Shown piece by piece: positions 51,671 to 60,491 of a DNA stretch of 64,000 nt. The stretch is from Acinetobacter marinus (GTDB lineage: Bacteria; Pseudomonadota; Gammaproteobacteria; Pseudomonadales; Moraxellaceae): NCBI RefSeq assembly GCF_900096915.1, contig NZ_FMYK01000003.1:431359-495358 (forward strand), read 5' to 3'. Position numbers and translations under genes: made by a program. Every line of letters begins with the position of its first letter. Position 1 is the stretch's first letter. The notes below the pieces were generated by a model, which was not told where the DNA came from, ran no database searches, and worked only from the letters and a program-made list of their open reading frames with translations.

Positions 51671-52687
51671 TTATAGATAAGGATCTTTACGCCAGTTGCT
51701 TGGACTACGTCCACTCCAACGCTTAAAAGCTCTACTAAAATTCGCCACATCCGAATAGCCCAGCTCATCGGAAATGTGTTCCAAACTATAATCGGTGCGG
51801 GACAATAGGGCAGTTGCTCGACGATAGCGCACTTCATCAACGATGGTAGAGAATGATGTGCCCTCATTTGCAAGCTGACGTTTTAAGGTGCGATCAGACA
51901 TAAATAAGCGCTCTGCGACGGCTTCAATGCCAAGATGCTGATCTTGTTCAGTCAGAATATCACGCACTTTCATCGACAGACGACGACGCTCACCGAGTGC
52001 TGAAAGCTCTGATTCACAATGATTAATCGCCACTTGGCTTGAAATTGAATCGGCATGCACCATGTTCAGCCCTAAATAGCTTTTGTCAAAGCTCGCCAGT
52101 AGATGCGGTTGATTGAAACGAAAGGTCGAATTGATTAAATTTTGATAACGCTCAAAACCTTCGGGTTGTGCAAAGTCAAAATCAATTTCTCCACGCAATT
52201 CTTGCCCAGTTAAGGCGTTGCCCATGGTTAAAATGCCAATGGTCAGTGCCATGATAATTTCATTGCGTAATGGTTGTAGATCAATATGACACTTCAATTC
52301 GATGGTGGCTTGGTCGCTGAACGTGGAAAAATACAGCTGTAAAAAAGGCATGCGCAGTTGGATAAAGCGAGAGGCGAGTACCAAGGCTTCCGTGGTATTT
52401 TGCGTGGTCATGATGGCATAGCCAATAAAGCCATGAATCGAAATACGCATCTGTGTACCCAAATGAAAGCCAAGACTCGGCTCGCCTGTAAGCTCGTGTG
52501 CTCTTTTGATTAAGGCATTGGCGACTTCCACGGAGATACGCATTTCAGGGTGTGCCAGTTGCTCACTGGTCAAGCCAAAAGGTTCAAATAGCGCAGTATC
52601 ATTGTAGCCCCAACGTGACACCACATCGAGTAATAACAAGCCATATACACCGGGAATACCTTGCTCGAGGTGCATTGTCGTGGTCAT
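51671..52687 (-). CDS. AraC-family transcriptional regulator (OruR/ArgR-like)
   Basis: A 338-residue regulator with an N-terminal arabinose-binding-like domain of the PA-family type (GLLLLDVVSRWGY, HLGTQMRISIHGFIGYAIMT). Its C-terminal double HTH covers about residues 235-335 (AVAERLFMSDRTLKRQL and ISDELGYSDVANFSRAFKRW). Such regulators commonly activate catabolic or lipid-metabolism genes; the target is not evident. It converges on the esterase gene with 24 bases between the stops and has about 230 bases of upstream DNA before the ABC transporter stop codon. Confidence 0.88.
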   Translation of the reverse strand: MTTTMHLEQGIPGVYGLLLLDVVSRWGYNDTALFEPFGLTSEQLAHPEMRISVEVANALIKRAHELTGEPSLGFHLGTQMRISIHGFIGYAIMTTQNTTEALVLASRFIQLRMPFLQLYFSTFSDQATIELKCHIDLQPLRNEIIMALTIGILTMGNALTGQELRGEIDFDFAQPEGFERYQNLINSTFRFNQPHLLASFDKSYLGLNMVHADSISSQVAINHCESELSALGERRRLSMKVRDILTEQDQHLGIEAVAERLFMSDRTLKRQLANEGTSFSTIVDEVRYRRATALLSRTDYSLEHISDELGYSDVANFSRAFKRWSGRSPSNWRKDPYL

Positions 52688-52914
52688 GCAAATTTCCTTA
52701 TTCGATTCATTTTATCTCGAAATGATTGACACTTATTTTGATCATCTGTGCTGCATCATGCCATGATCAAGCGTTGTGTGGAATAAGAATTGTCTAACAA
52801 CATGGGACTGGTTGTAATTGCCAAAATGTGCATAGATGCTGTCACTTTTTACAAGCGTACAGCATCAACAGGGCACTGATTGGTGAATGTTGAGTGAGAA
52901 TATCAGCCAAAGTA

Positions 52915-54789
52915 TTAATTGCTCTGTTCAGTTGGATTTGATTTTTCGTGTTCAACATCCAAGATACCCCCACTCAAGAAGCCACCACTTTGCCGTGCCC
53001 AAAGCTGTGCATATAAACCATTTTGATGAATTAGTTCTTCATGTGAACCTTGTTCGAGGATTCGACCTTGATCGAGTACGATCAGCCGATCCATCTTGGC
53101 AATGGTCGATAGACGATGGGCAATGGCGATCACCGTTTTGCCCTCCATCAAATGCTCAAGGCTTTCTTGAATCGCCGCTTCCACCTCTGAATCAAGCGCA
53201 CTGGTCGCTTCATCCAAAATCAAAATCGGCGCATCTTTCAAGAACACACGGGCGATGGCGATACGTTGACGCTGACCACCAGACAGTTTCACACCACGTT
53301 CACCGACATAGGCATCCAAGCCTTTACGACCTTTCAGATCGACCAGTTGCGGAATAAAATCGCTGGCTTGTGCTTTGGCAAGCGCTTCTTGCACTTCGGT
53401 TTCGGTGGCTTCAGGACGACCATATTTGATGTTTTCAATCACGGTACGGTGCAGGAGCGACGTATCTTGCGTGACTAAGGCGATATTTTTACGCAAGCTG
53501 TCTTGGGTGACATCTTGAATATTTTGCCCATCAATTAAAATCTTGCCGTCGTTGACTTGATAAAAATGTAGAAGCAATTGAATCAAGGTCGATTTACCTG
53601 CACCAGAGCGCCCGACAATACCGATTTTTTCGCCTGCTTTAATATCCAGATTGAAATGGTCTAAGACTTTGCGATCAGTATAGGCAAAATTGACATCTTG
53701 GAATTGAATACGTCCGTGATCGACATTCAAAGTAGCAGCATTTGGTTTATCTTGAATCGCAATCGGTTTGCCCATGGTGTGCATACCATCTTGAATTGTC
53801 CCGACATTTTCAAACAGTTGTGTTACGTTCCACATTAAGAATTCGGACAAGCTATCCAGTTTCAATACCATCGCCGTTGACGCCGCAATCACACCAAGCG
53901 CCGCTTGACCATCAATCCACAAATACAGCGCCGTGCCGATCACACTGATATATAAAAATGCACTTAAAAAGGTGATGGAAATCTGATATTTCACCCCCAA
54001 ACGCATTTGCTTATATACTGTGACCATAAAGTCTTGCATTGAACGTTTGGCATAGATGCTTTCACGTCCTGCATGGGCAAATAGTTTGACCGTCTGAATA
54101 TTGGTATAGGCATCGGTGATACGCCCCGTCATTTCAGCACGGGCATTGGCTTGTTCTGCGGAGACTTTGCCCAGACGTGGAATAAAATAGCTGGCGATCA
54201 GAATAAATAACAGCAACCATGCCATCAATGGCACCAGCATCAACGGCGATACTGCGCCCAAGACAATGTTGATACTGATGAAATAAATCAGTACATACGC
54301 GAGCATATCGCCCAAAATCATCCAGAACTCACGAACCGCCAGCGCTGTTTGCATCACTTTTGCAGAAAGTCGTCCTGCAAAATCATTATGGAAAAAGTCG
54401 AGGCTTTGACCCAACAGTAGATTGTGAAAGCGCCAACGCATACGCATCGGAAAGTTACTAAATAAAATCTGATGCTTCACCACAGACTGAAAACTGGCAA
54501 AAAACACATTGGCAAACAACACCATCACCAATAAGGTCAGATTTTGTTGATGCTCAGCGAGGAAGGATTCAGGTGAACTTTGGCTGATCCAATCAACCAG
54601 TTTCCCAATATAGGTAAAAAATGCCGCTTCAAATGCCGCAGCACCCGCAGTACATAAGATCAATAAAAACAGATAAGGGCGCACGCCTTTGGTGGCTTGC
54701 CAGACAAATGCAAAAAAAGTCTTTGGTAAAGGCGTATTGAGATTATCGGTGGGATAGGGATCGACCAGTCGTTCAAACCAAGCAAACAT
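52915..54789 (-). CDS. ABC exporter half-transporter (MsbA/MDR-like)
   Basis: A 624-residue fused permease-ATPase that would act as a homodimer in the inner membrane. Six membrane helices occupy about residues 35-330. The ATPase domain has Walker A GRSGAGKSTL near 395, signature LSGGQRQRIAIARV near 500, Walker B ILILDEATSALD and switch IAHRLSTI. The N-terminus MFAWFERLVDPYPTDN is common to Acinetobacter homologues I recognise. It could export lipid or drugs; neighbours give no hint. The start codon is ATG 54789. Confidence 0.9.
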   Translation of the reverse strand: MFAWFERLVDPYPTDNLNTPLPKTFFAFVWQATKGVRPYLFLLILCTAGAAAFEAAFFTYIGKLVDWISQSSPESFLAEHQQNLTLLVMVLFANVFFASFQSVVKHQILFSNFPMRMRWRFHNLLLGQSLDFFHNDFAGRLSAKVMQTALAVREFWMILGDMLAYVLIYFISINIVLGAVSPLMLVPLMAWLLLFILIASYFIPRLGKVSAEQANARAEMTGRITDAYTNIQTVKLFAHAGRESIYAKRSMQDFMVTVYKQMRLGVKYQISITFLSAFLYISVIGTALYLWIDGQAALGVIAASTAMVLKLDSLSEFLMWNVTQLFENVGTIQDGMHTMGKPIAIQDKPNAATLNVDHGRIQFQDVNFAYTDRKVLDHFNLDIKAGEKIGIVGRSGAGKSTLIQLLLHFYQVNDGKILIDGQNIQDVTQDSLRKNIALVTQDTSLLHRTVIENIKYGRPEATETEVQEALAKAQASDFIPQLVDLKGRKGLDAYVGERGVKLSGGQRQRIAIARVFLKDAPILILDEATSALDSEVEAAIQESLEHLMEGKTVIAIAHRLSTIAKMDRLIVLDQGRILEQGSHEELIHQNGLYAQLWARQSGGFLSGGILDVEHEKSNPTEQSN

Positions 54790-55353
54790 AATAAACCTAA
54801 ACTTTTAATGCGCAGTGTGCTAGATCATCTAAATGCGTCTGAATTTTGCAAATTCAACGAATACATATGCAAAACAGCCGCAGAAAGTCTGTATCAGCCA
54901 AGCATTGAGGGAAACAAGAAAATAGACAATGACTTTGCATCAATGCCGAGGCGAAAATCACCGAAGCAGAAAAATCCATTGTCAAAACACCCTACATTTT
55001 ATCGCAAAAGTGATGGGGTTTGCAGAATTTATCTAAACTTAACTCAAAAATGTGTAGCCGAGCTAAGCATTTCTTTGGCTTAATTTCCATGAAGACAATA
55101 GTTTGCATAATTTTCATCAAGTTACTGTCAGTTTAGCCAATCACTTGACCAGAACAATTCATTATCCTATGATGAAACTATGCAACAAGTTGCATATATT
55201 TTGAGATTTTAGCAGGACAGTACATCACAAGGCTTCTCCACAAGAAATAGATGAACTTTATCCTAGCGATTCTCCTAGATGATTTAAGCGAAATGATTTA
55301 CGCCAAACAGCTTTCACCAAACAATTTAAGACAGCCAAAGTAGGAATTCCCCC
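54790..55353. other. Intergenic region between the ABC exporter and fadH
   Basis: About 560 bases with promoters expected at both ends. A 91-codon frame at 54808-55083 has irregular composition and no ribosome-binding site, so I do not call it. No repeat or clear operator was recognised; a FadR-type or other fatty-acid regulator site for fadH was not identifiable by eye. Confidence 0.5.
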
Positions 55354-57384
55354 ATGACTAGCTATCAACACGTTTTACAGCCTTTGGACTTGGGCTTTAC
55401 CACGATTCGTAACCGCACCGTAATGGGCTCGATGCACAGCGGTTTGGAAGATCGCTTTTATCAATATCCAAAGCTGGCGGCGTATTTTGCAGAACGTGCC
55501 AAGGGTGGTGTAGGGCTGATCATTACTGGCGGGATTTCACCGAATCGTCAAGGTTGGCTACTGCCTGCGGGCGGTACCATGAATACTTGGGGCGATGTGA
55601 TCAACCACCGTATCGTCACCCATGCGGTGCATAAGCATGGGGCTAAGATTTTGATGCAGATTTTGCACTCTGGGCGTTATGGTTATCAGCCGTTCGTGGT
55701 GTCTTCGAGTCCGATCAAATCGCCAATTTCACCGTTTAAACCACGTAAGCTCAGTGATAAACAAATTTTAAGTACCATTGATGATTATGCACGCTGTGCC
55801 AATTTGGCGAAAAAAGCGGGCTATGATGGCGTGGAAATCATGGGCTCTGAAGGCTATCTGATTAATCAGTTTTTGAGCCGTCATGTCAATCAACGTGATG
55901 ACCGTTGGGGCGGTGACATTGAAGGGCGTATGCGCTTTGCGGTGGAGTTGGTCAAAGCGATTCGTGGCAAAGTCGGGGAAAAATTTATTATCTGTTTCCG
56001 CCTGTCGATGATTGATTTGGTACAAGACGGTAATACCATGGAAGAAGTGATCACCGTAGCCAAAGCACTTGAGCAAGCAGGTGTGACCTTGCTGAATACA
56101 GGTATCGGCTGGCATGAAGCACGTATTCCAACCATTGTCACCTCAGTACCACGTGCCGCATTCGTCAATGTCACGGCAGAAGTGAAAAAGCATGTTTCGA
56201 TTCCTGTGATTGCGTCAAACCGTATCAATATGCCTGATACAGCCGAGCAAATCATTGCCGATGGTCAAGCCGATATGATTCAAATGGCACGACCATTCCT
56301 CGCCGATCCATATTGGGTGAACAAAACTGCAGAAAATCGTGTCGATGAAATCAATACCTGTATCGCTTGTAACCAAGCCTGCTTAGATCATACTTTCCAA
56401 AATAAACGGGTTTCATGTCTGGTCAATCCGCAAGCCTGTCGTGAAACAGAACTGCTTTATATCAAAACCAAAAAACCAAAATGTGTTGCTGTGGTTGGTG
56501 GCGGGGTGGCAGGCATGTCTGCGGCAACAGTCGCTGCACAGCGTGGGCATCAAGTGACCTTGTTTGAAGCAAATGGTGAGATTGGCGGTCAATTTAACTT
56601 GGCAAAAGTCGTCCCTGGTAAAGAAGAATTCCACGAAACCATTCGCTATTTCAAAGGACAATTGGAAAAAACGGGTGTTGATGTGCGATTAAATACTCGA
56701 ATCAATCGAGAACAACTGGAACGTGAAGGCTTTGACGAAGTGATCGTGGCAACAGGTGTGGTGCCTCGTCAGCTGAAAATCGACGGCGCAAATTCACCAA
56801 AAGTATTGTCTTATGCCGAAGTCTTACAAGGTGCAGAAGTCGGCAACCGTGTCGCAGTGATTGGTGCAGGTGGGATTGGCTTTGATATCAGCGAATATTT
56901 GCTCAAACCGCCACATCAGCCACAACCGCAACCACTCGATGAATGGCGCAAAGAATGGGGCGTTGATCCACATGCCAACTACGATTCGGAAGGTGGTTTA
57001 GTGCGAGCAGTGGTCGAAACACCAATTCGTGAGATTTTCTTGCTCCAACGTAAAACCACACCGCTCGGCATTGGTTTGGGTAAAACCTCTGGTTGGGTAC
57101 ACCGTGCACAACTGAAAAAGCATAATGTAAAAATGATGCGTGGCGTGCAGTATAAGGCGGTGAGTGAAGAGGGGCTTTGGGTCGAGGTGAATGGCGTAGA
57201 ACAATTACTTCGTGTCGATACAGTCGTGGTTTGTGCTGGTCAAGAGTCGGTAAAAGCACTGTATCCGCAAGAGGGTGAAAAACATTTGGCAAAATATCAC
57301 ATCATCGGCGGGGCAAAACTGGCTGCTGAACTCGATGCCAAACGTGCGATCCGTGAGGGTGCGGAAGTCGCTGCCAAACTCTAA
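55354..57384 (+). CDS. fadH: NADPH-dependent 2,4-dienoyl-CoA reductase
   Basis: Reduces 2,4-dienoyl-CoA during beta-oxidation of unsaturated fatty acids. The 676-residue protein has an old-yellow-enzyme TIM barrel (residues 1-370; VMGSMHSGLED near 24, ILMQILHSGRYGY near 100). A 4Fe-4S cluster motif with four cysteines lies near 335-365 (CIACNQACLD, SCLVNPQAC). FAD/NAD-binding Rossmann folds follow (VAVVGGGVAGMSAATVAAQ near 372, VAVIGAGGIGFDISEYL near 500). It ends 130 bases before the tRNA-Ser gene. Confidence 0.95.
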   Translation: MTSYQHVLQPLDLGFTTIRNRTVMGSMHSGLEDRFYQYPKLAAYFAERAKGGVGLIITGGISPNRQGWLLPAGGTMNTWGDVINHRIVTHAVHKHGAKILMQILHSGRYGYQPFVVSSSPIKSPISPFKPRKLSDKQILSTIDDYARCANLAKKAGYDGVEIMGSEGYLINQFLSRHVNQRDDRWGGDIEGRMRFAVELVKAIRGKVGEKFIICFRLSMIDLVQDGNTMEEVITVAKALEQAGVTLLNTGIGWHEARIPTIVTSVPRAAFVNVTAEVKKHVSIPVIASNRINMPDTAEQIIADGQADMIQMARPFLADPYWVNKTAENRVDEINTCIACNQACLDHTFQNKRVSCLVNPQACRETELLYIKTKKPKCVAVVGGGVAGMSAATVAAQRGHQVTLFEANGEIGGQFNLAKVVPGKEEFHETIRYFKGQLEKTGVDVRLNTRINREQLEREGFDEVIVATGVVPRQLKIDGANSPKVLSYAEVLQGAEVGNRVAVIGAGGIGFDISEYLLKPPHQPQPQPLDEWRKEWGVDPHANYDSEGGLVRAVVETPIREIFLLQRKTTPLGIGLGKTSGWVHRAQLKKHNVKMMRGVQYKAVSEEGLWVEVNGVEQLLRVDTVVVCAGQESVKALYPQEGEKHLAKYHIIGGAKLAAELDAKRAIREGAEVAAKL

Positions 57385-57514
57385 GCAATTTCATGGTGGA
57401 AATCAGCATTTCAAATGTACATTGTTTATGGAATATGCAGTTGAAATGGATTCTGTGAAAAAGTGATGAAATTCACTTGTATAAAGTAGCAAGGCTTTGT
57501 ATCCTTGCGCACAT

Positions 57515-57604
57515 GGAAGCGTGGCAGAGCGGTTTAATGCACCGGTCTTGAAAACCGACGAGGGTGTGAGTCCTCCGTGAGTTCGAATCTCACCGCTTCC
57601 GCCA
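57515..57604 (+). tRNA. tRNA-Ser(UGA) with encoded CCA
   Basis: A 90-base class II tRNA: acceptor arms GGAAGCG and CGCTTCC pair fully, the anticodon loop CTTGAAA carries TGA, there is a long variable arm, GTTCGAATC is the T loop, and GCCA ends the gene. The integrase gene ends 17 bases downstream, the usual sign that an element has inserted in the tRNA 3' end, which would contain the attachment core. Confidence 0.95.
57581..57604 (+). other. Predicted attachment site core (attL) in the 3' end of tRNA-Ser
   Basis: The T-arm and acceptor 3' half of the tRNA is the usual crossover segment for tyrosine integrases of this arrangement. The matching attR copy should lie at the far end of the element, which is not in this window, so the core limits are inferred. 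Confidence 0.5.
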
Positions 57605-57620
57605 AATATCTTAAAGGGAA

Positions 57621-58819
57621 TCAAATACATAGTTTGATTCCCTTTTTCTTTGGCACAATTTTGGCACTATTCGAAATTTTAGCAATCTCTTCTTTGTTCT
57701 TATCTGAATTAATCCACTTCGCATAACGCTTCATGAGCATCACCAAACTATGACCCAGCTGTGAAGCCACATAGACCGGATTGAGTCCATTCATTAAACA
57801 TACAGTCGCATAAGTATGACGAGTGTTATAGGCAGGGCGGTAGCGTATGCCGTTAGCTTTCAATGCAGCCACAAACTTTTCACTCAATGATTTTTGCGTA
57901 GTAAATTCCTCACCAGTCTCATCACAAATAAATACATGCTCGTATTTGAGATAAGTTAGTAATCTGAGTTGTTGGAATGCTTCAAATGCAAAATCATTCA
58001 AATCTACAAATCGGGCCTTATTAGTTTTAGTGGTTTCCTGCTGAACGCCGTTCACACGACCTTTATTGATGTGAATCTGCTTATTCAAAAAATCTACATC
58101 CTGCCAAGTGAGTGCGATAATTTCTGATGGACGACAACCTGTCCAAAATGCCACCACAAAATACCAATACACAGTTGGGTAGTCTGCAAGATATTTCTCT
58201 CTTAACCAGTTCAGTATTCTTTCCCTTTCAATTTCATTAAATGGATCAGGTTCAGTTTCCTGCGTTTTCTGATTCTTTAATCGATCACATGGATTCTTAT
58301 CAATAACCTCATCATCGTGGGCTAACTCGAATGCGCCGCGTAATGGAATCAAAGCATCATTTCTAGTCTTCGCTGAAGTCCATTCACCGCGCTACGCAAA
58401 ATTTGGCTGGTGATCGTATTAATTGGCATGTCAGCAAATAATGGCATCCACAGCCGTTCCAAAATTGATAGATATTTTTTCTTGGTGCCGTGCTTATGAT
58501 CTGAAAGGTTATAAAGGTATTCTTGGGCATACTGAGCAAATGTCGGGCCATGTGACGCTGGCAATGATTCTTGCTTAGCGGCAGCTTTTTTGAGGGGTTT
58601 GACCGTAACCGCTTCGATATCTTCAATCTTTAAGATTCCGTACTTGGCCTTAGTTACAAAATCTTCTCTAATCTTAGCCGCCTTACTGAAGTTGGATGGT
58701 GTGTCTGCGAGGTCGAGGGTGAACCACTCGCGTTTACCGTTCCATTTAAAATTAATCTGTATTTTTCCCGATCTTGCTCTTGTGCCTTTTGGTAGACCTG
58801 AGCTGCTTGTTCGACCCAT
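57621..58819 (-). pseudogene. int: Tyrosine integrase, frameshifted
   Basis: Two frames together make one phage-type integrase of about 400 residues. The first (58819 to ~58385) holds the Arm DNA-binding domain (GKIQINFKWNGKREWF) and core-binding domain up to PINTITSQILRSAV. The second (~58384 to 57621) resumes at EWTSAKTRNDALIPLRGAF and contains the catalytic domain with RPSEIIALTWQDV, NTRHTYAT, QLGHS and KRYAKW, so the Arg/His/Arg/Tyr set is intact. The switch lies near 58380-58392, where the second frame meets a TAG. It ends 17 bases from the tRNA. A sequencing error is an alternative explanation. Confidence 0.88.
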
Positions 58820-58989
58820 GCGTTATAACCTTTCAAACTATATAGAATTTTTCGATCAGACACTTTCACCCAGACTTTTCCTTCCTCCCAGTGAGGCCTA
58901 AGGTTCTTTAGGTTCGTGATCTGTTCACCCGTCAATTCACAAAACTTTTCTGCGGTGACCCAATCCACCAGTTCAAAATGTTTACTCAT
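58654..58989 (-). CDS. xis: Excisionase-like small DNA-binding protein
   Basis: A 111-residue protein just upstream of the integrase on the same strand, overlapping the first 55 codons of that gene in a different frame. The N-terminal part (FELVDWVTAEKFCELTGEQI and later EGKVWVKVSDRKILYSLKGYNAWVEQA) resembles excisionase-type winged helix proteins that enter recombination complexes. The C-terminal part, past residue 80, probably reflects the overlap. It is intact although the integrase is not. Confidence 0.72.
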   Translation of the reverse strand: MSKHFELVDWVTAEKFCELTGEQITNLKNLRPHWEEGKVWVKVSDRKILYSLKGYNAWVEQAAQVYQKAQEQDREKYRLILNGTVNASGSPSTSQTHHPTSVRRLRLEKIL

Positions 58990-59675
58990 TGTTGAACCTC
59001 CGCATTTTTATTTGAAAGTCTTGCTCCAGTTTTTTTATATCTAATAATTAATTTTATTAGATAAAGATTTTTGATCATTTTGACCTCTTCAATTTTTAAT
59101 ACAGTTGAAGAAAGCCTGTTGTCTTAAAATCCTCATTTTGCTAGTTAGGATCTGAAGAGTAAAACAAGTTTCTATACATTGAAAGCTACCATGTTTTATT
59201 TGTGTAAAAATTGTTTTGGTATAAAAGATCAAAAAATAGGTTTATTTTTTTATTAATTTTTATCCATTATAACAGTAATTAATCTTTAGTATTTTCTTTG
59301 GTTTGCTACTGTTGTTTTTTTGAGTGGAGTTTAATTTCTTAGTTTATTTTTTATTTTAGTTAGGGTTTATTATTTTTTGATGTTGATTATTTTAAAAATT
59401 TTTCTTATAAGAACTATTATTTATTTAATAATTAGGTTAAATATTTAATCTAATTTAATTTAAGGGAATAAACTTTAAACTTAGATGTTGTTTTTAGTTA
59501 AGTATATGTTTTAATTATGAAATAAATTTAAAATCCCTCTTGAAGTATATCTTCTATAGATCATGATCTTATTTTACTTTTAAAATTAGAACACGTTTAG
59601 TCTTTGTGATATTTAATATATCACTTAATAGTCTAAATTACATAAAATATGAAAATAATCGGTTGAGCTAGATTA
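58990..59675. other. Very AT-rich non-coding stretch
   Basis: Nearly 700 bases of markedly lower GC than the flanks, without an open frame of coding character. A perfect inverted repeat (TATCTAATAA and TTATTAGATA, 59038-59063, with a 6-base gap) lies just upstream of the xis start and may be an operator for xis-int. Such AT-rich DNA is typical of a horizontally acquired element. Confidence 0.6.
59038..59063. promoter_or_regulatory. Inverted repeat upstream of xis-int
   Basis: Ten-base arms TATCTAATAA and TTATTAGATA around TTAATT, 50 bases before the xis start codon. Candidate binding site of an excisionase or repressor; no T tract points to a terminator. Confidence 0.45.
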
Positions 59676-59725
59676 CCCATGTACGTACATAATCACAACA
59701 AAAGTTGTGATTATGTACGAATGGG
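59676..59725. repeat. Long inverted repeat upstream of mobC
   Basis: Sixteen-base perfect arms (59684-59699 and 59704-59719) around AAAA, with outer CCCAT (59676-59680) and ATGGG (59721-59725) that also pair. It is the largest perfect hairpin seen in the window and sits about 160 bases before the mobilisation genes. Confidence 0.85.
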
Positions 59726-59760
59726 ATCTGGTTGGCTTGCAGCCAAACCGCTACTTTTAA
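59722..59760 (+). other. Candidate origin of transfer (oriT)
   Basis: Between the long hairpin and mobC is GATCTGGTTGGCTTGCAGCC, where GGTTGGCT and AGCCAAACC (59730-59749) form a near-perfect hairpin. CTGG followed by a CTT block resembles the nick region of ColE1-type (MOBP) origins, whose position upstream of mbeC matches this one. Placement and structure support oriT; the nick site is not determined. Confidence 0.38.
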
Positions 59761-59883
59761 TAGGTGAGCTATTTGGAATTTTTAGAGTAACTATTTATTC
59801 TAATTTAAAATTATTGTCAAAAACACTTTTTTATTTTAAAAAATATTATAGCTTAAAAATAGATTGATGGTTTTGGTGTGATT

Positions 59884-60351
59884 ATGATTGATGTAAATGT
59901 TATTGTGAAGTCAAAAAGATTAAGTAGGCTTGAATTACGTTTAAATGATGATGAATTAGGGGTAATTAAAAAATCGGCAAAGTTATTAAATAAAACCACT
60001 AGCGATTTTATTCGGTTTTCCGTTAATCACTATATTCAAAATATTTTGAATGTTGATCAATCTGCAATTCGTGAATCGCATGTCGTTGCCAAGCAAGTAT
60101 CCCATCGCGGAGTGGAAGAAGATAGCAAAAGCATTGCATTCCAACTTGCAAAAATTGGCAATAATCTCAATCAGATTACCCGTGCAATTCACATTAGCAA
60201 CAAAATCGGAAAGCCAATTGACTTGCTTCGAACTTATCTACTTGTCGAAGACTATTTAAAAAAAATCTATCAACTTTATCCACTCCCTTGTCCTCCATCA
60301 CTGCATCGTTCTGATGAGACGGTTCAGCGCCGACATCAGCATATTGAATAA
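59884..60351 (+). CDS. mobC: MobC/MbeC-like mobilisation accessory protein
   Basis: A 155-residue relaxosome protein with a ribbon-helix-helix start (RLELRLNDDELGVIKKSAKLLNKTTSDFIRF broken by normal spacing) and the MobC signature LAKIGNNLNQITRAIH near residue 100. It would bind oriT and help the relaxase nick. ATG 59884 is used; a GTG at 59878 is in frame. After the TAA at 60349 the same frame continues open for 33 codons to 60453 with an acidic, coding-like ending, so the gene may be C-terminally truncated by a nonsense mutation. Confidence 0.85.
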   Translation: MIDVNVIVKSKRLSRLELRLNDDELGVIKKSAKLLNKTTSDFIRFSVNHYIQNILNVDQSAIRESHVVAKQVSHRGVEEDSKSIAFQLAKIGNNLNQITRAIHISNKIGKPIDLLRTYLLVEDYLKKIYQLYPLPCPPSLHRSDETVQRRHQHIE

Positions 60352-60453
60352 AAATATCTCGCCGATTTATTGCGACAAATGCAAGTCGTCGGAGGAGCTG
60401 AACTTGAATCAGTTTCAGACGCTGATCTTTCTGATGACCATATAGAAATGTAA
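60352..60453 (+). pseudogene. mobC': In-frame continuation of mobC beyond its stop codon
   Basis: Directly after the mobC TAA the frame reads KYLADLLRQMQVVGG and ends acidic with DADLSDDHIEM before TAA, 39 bases ahead of mobA. The amphipathic, well-formed composition suggests the original C-terminus of MobC, separated by one base change. No independent start or ribosome-binding site is present. Confidence 0.5.
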
Positions 60454-60491
60454 TTTTATTTCCTTTTTTATTTTAAACGGGAGAGCGGGGC

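Noticed and set aside
52887..53357. A 156-codon plus-strand frame antisense to the ABC exporter
   Set aside because: It mirrors the ATPase domain of a clear gene; composition is His/Arg-rich shadow sequence.
54808..55083. A 91-codon frame upstream of fadH
   Set aside because: No ribosome-binding site, irregular amino acid composition and no recognisable motif.
57403..57630. A 75-codon minus-strand frame covering the tRNA-Ser gene
   Set aside because: Its GGSGEIRTHGG-type translation is the well-known false protein produced by reading antisense through a serine tRNA.
59679..59867. A 62-codon frame over the long inverted repeat before mobC
   Set aside because: It starts inside the hairpin arm, has no ribosome-binding site, and its first residues are dictated by the palindrome.
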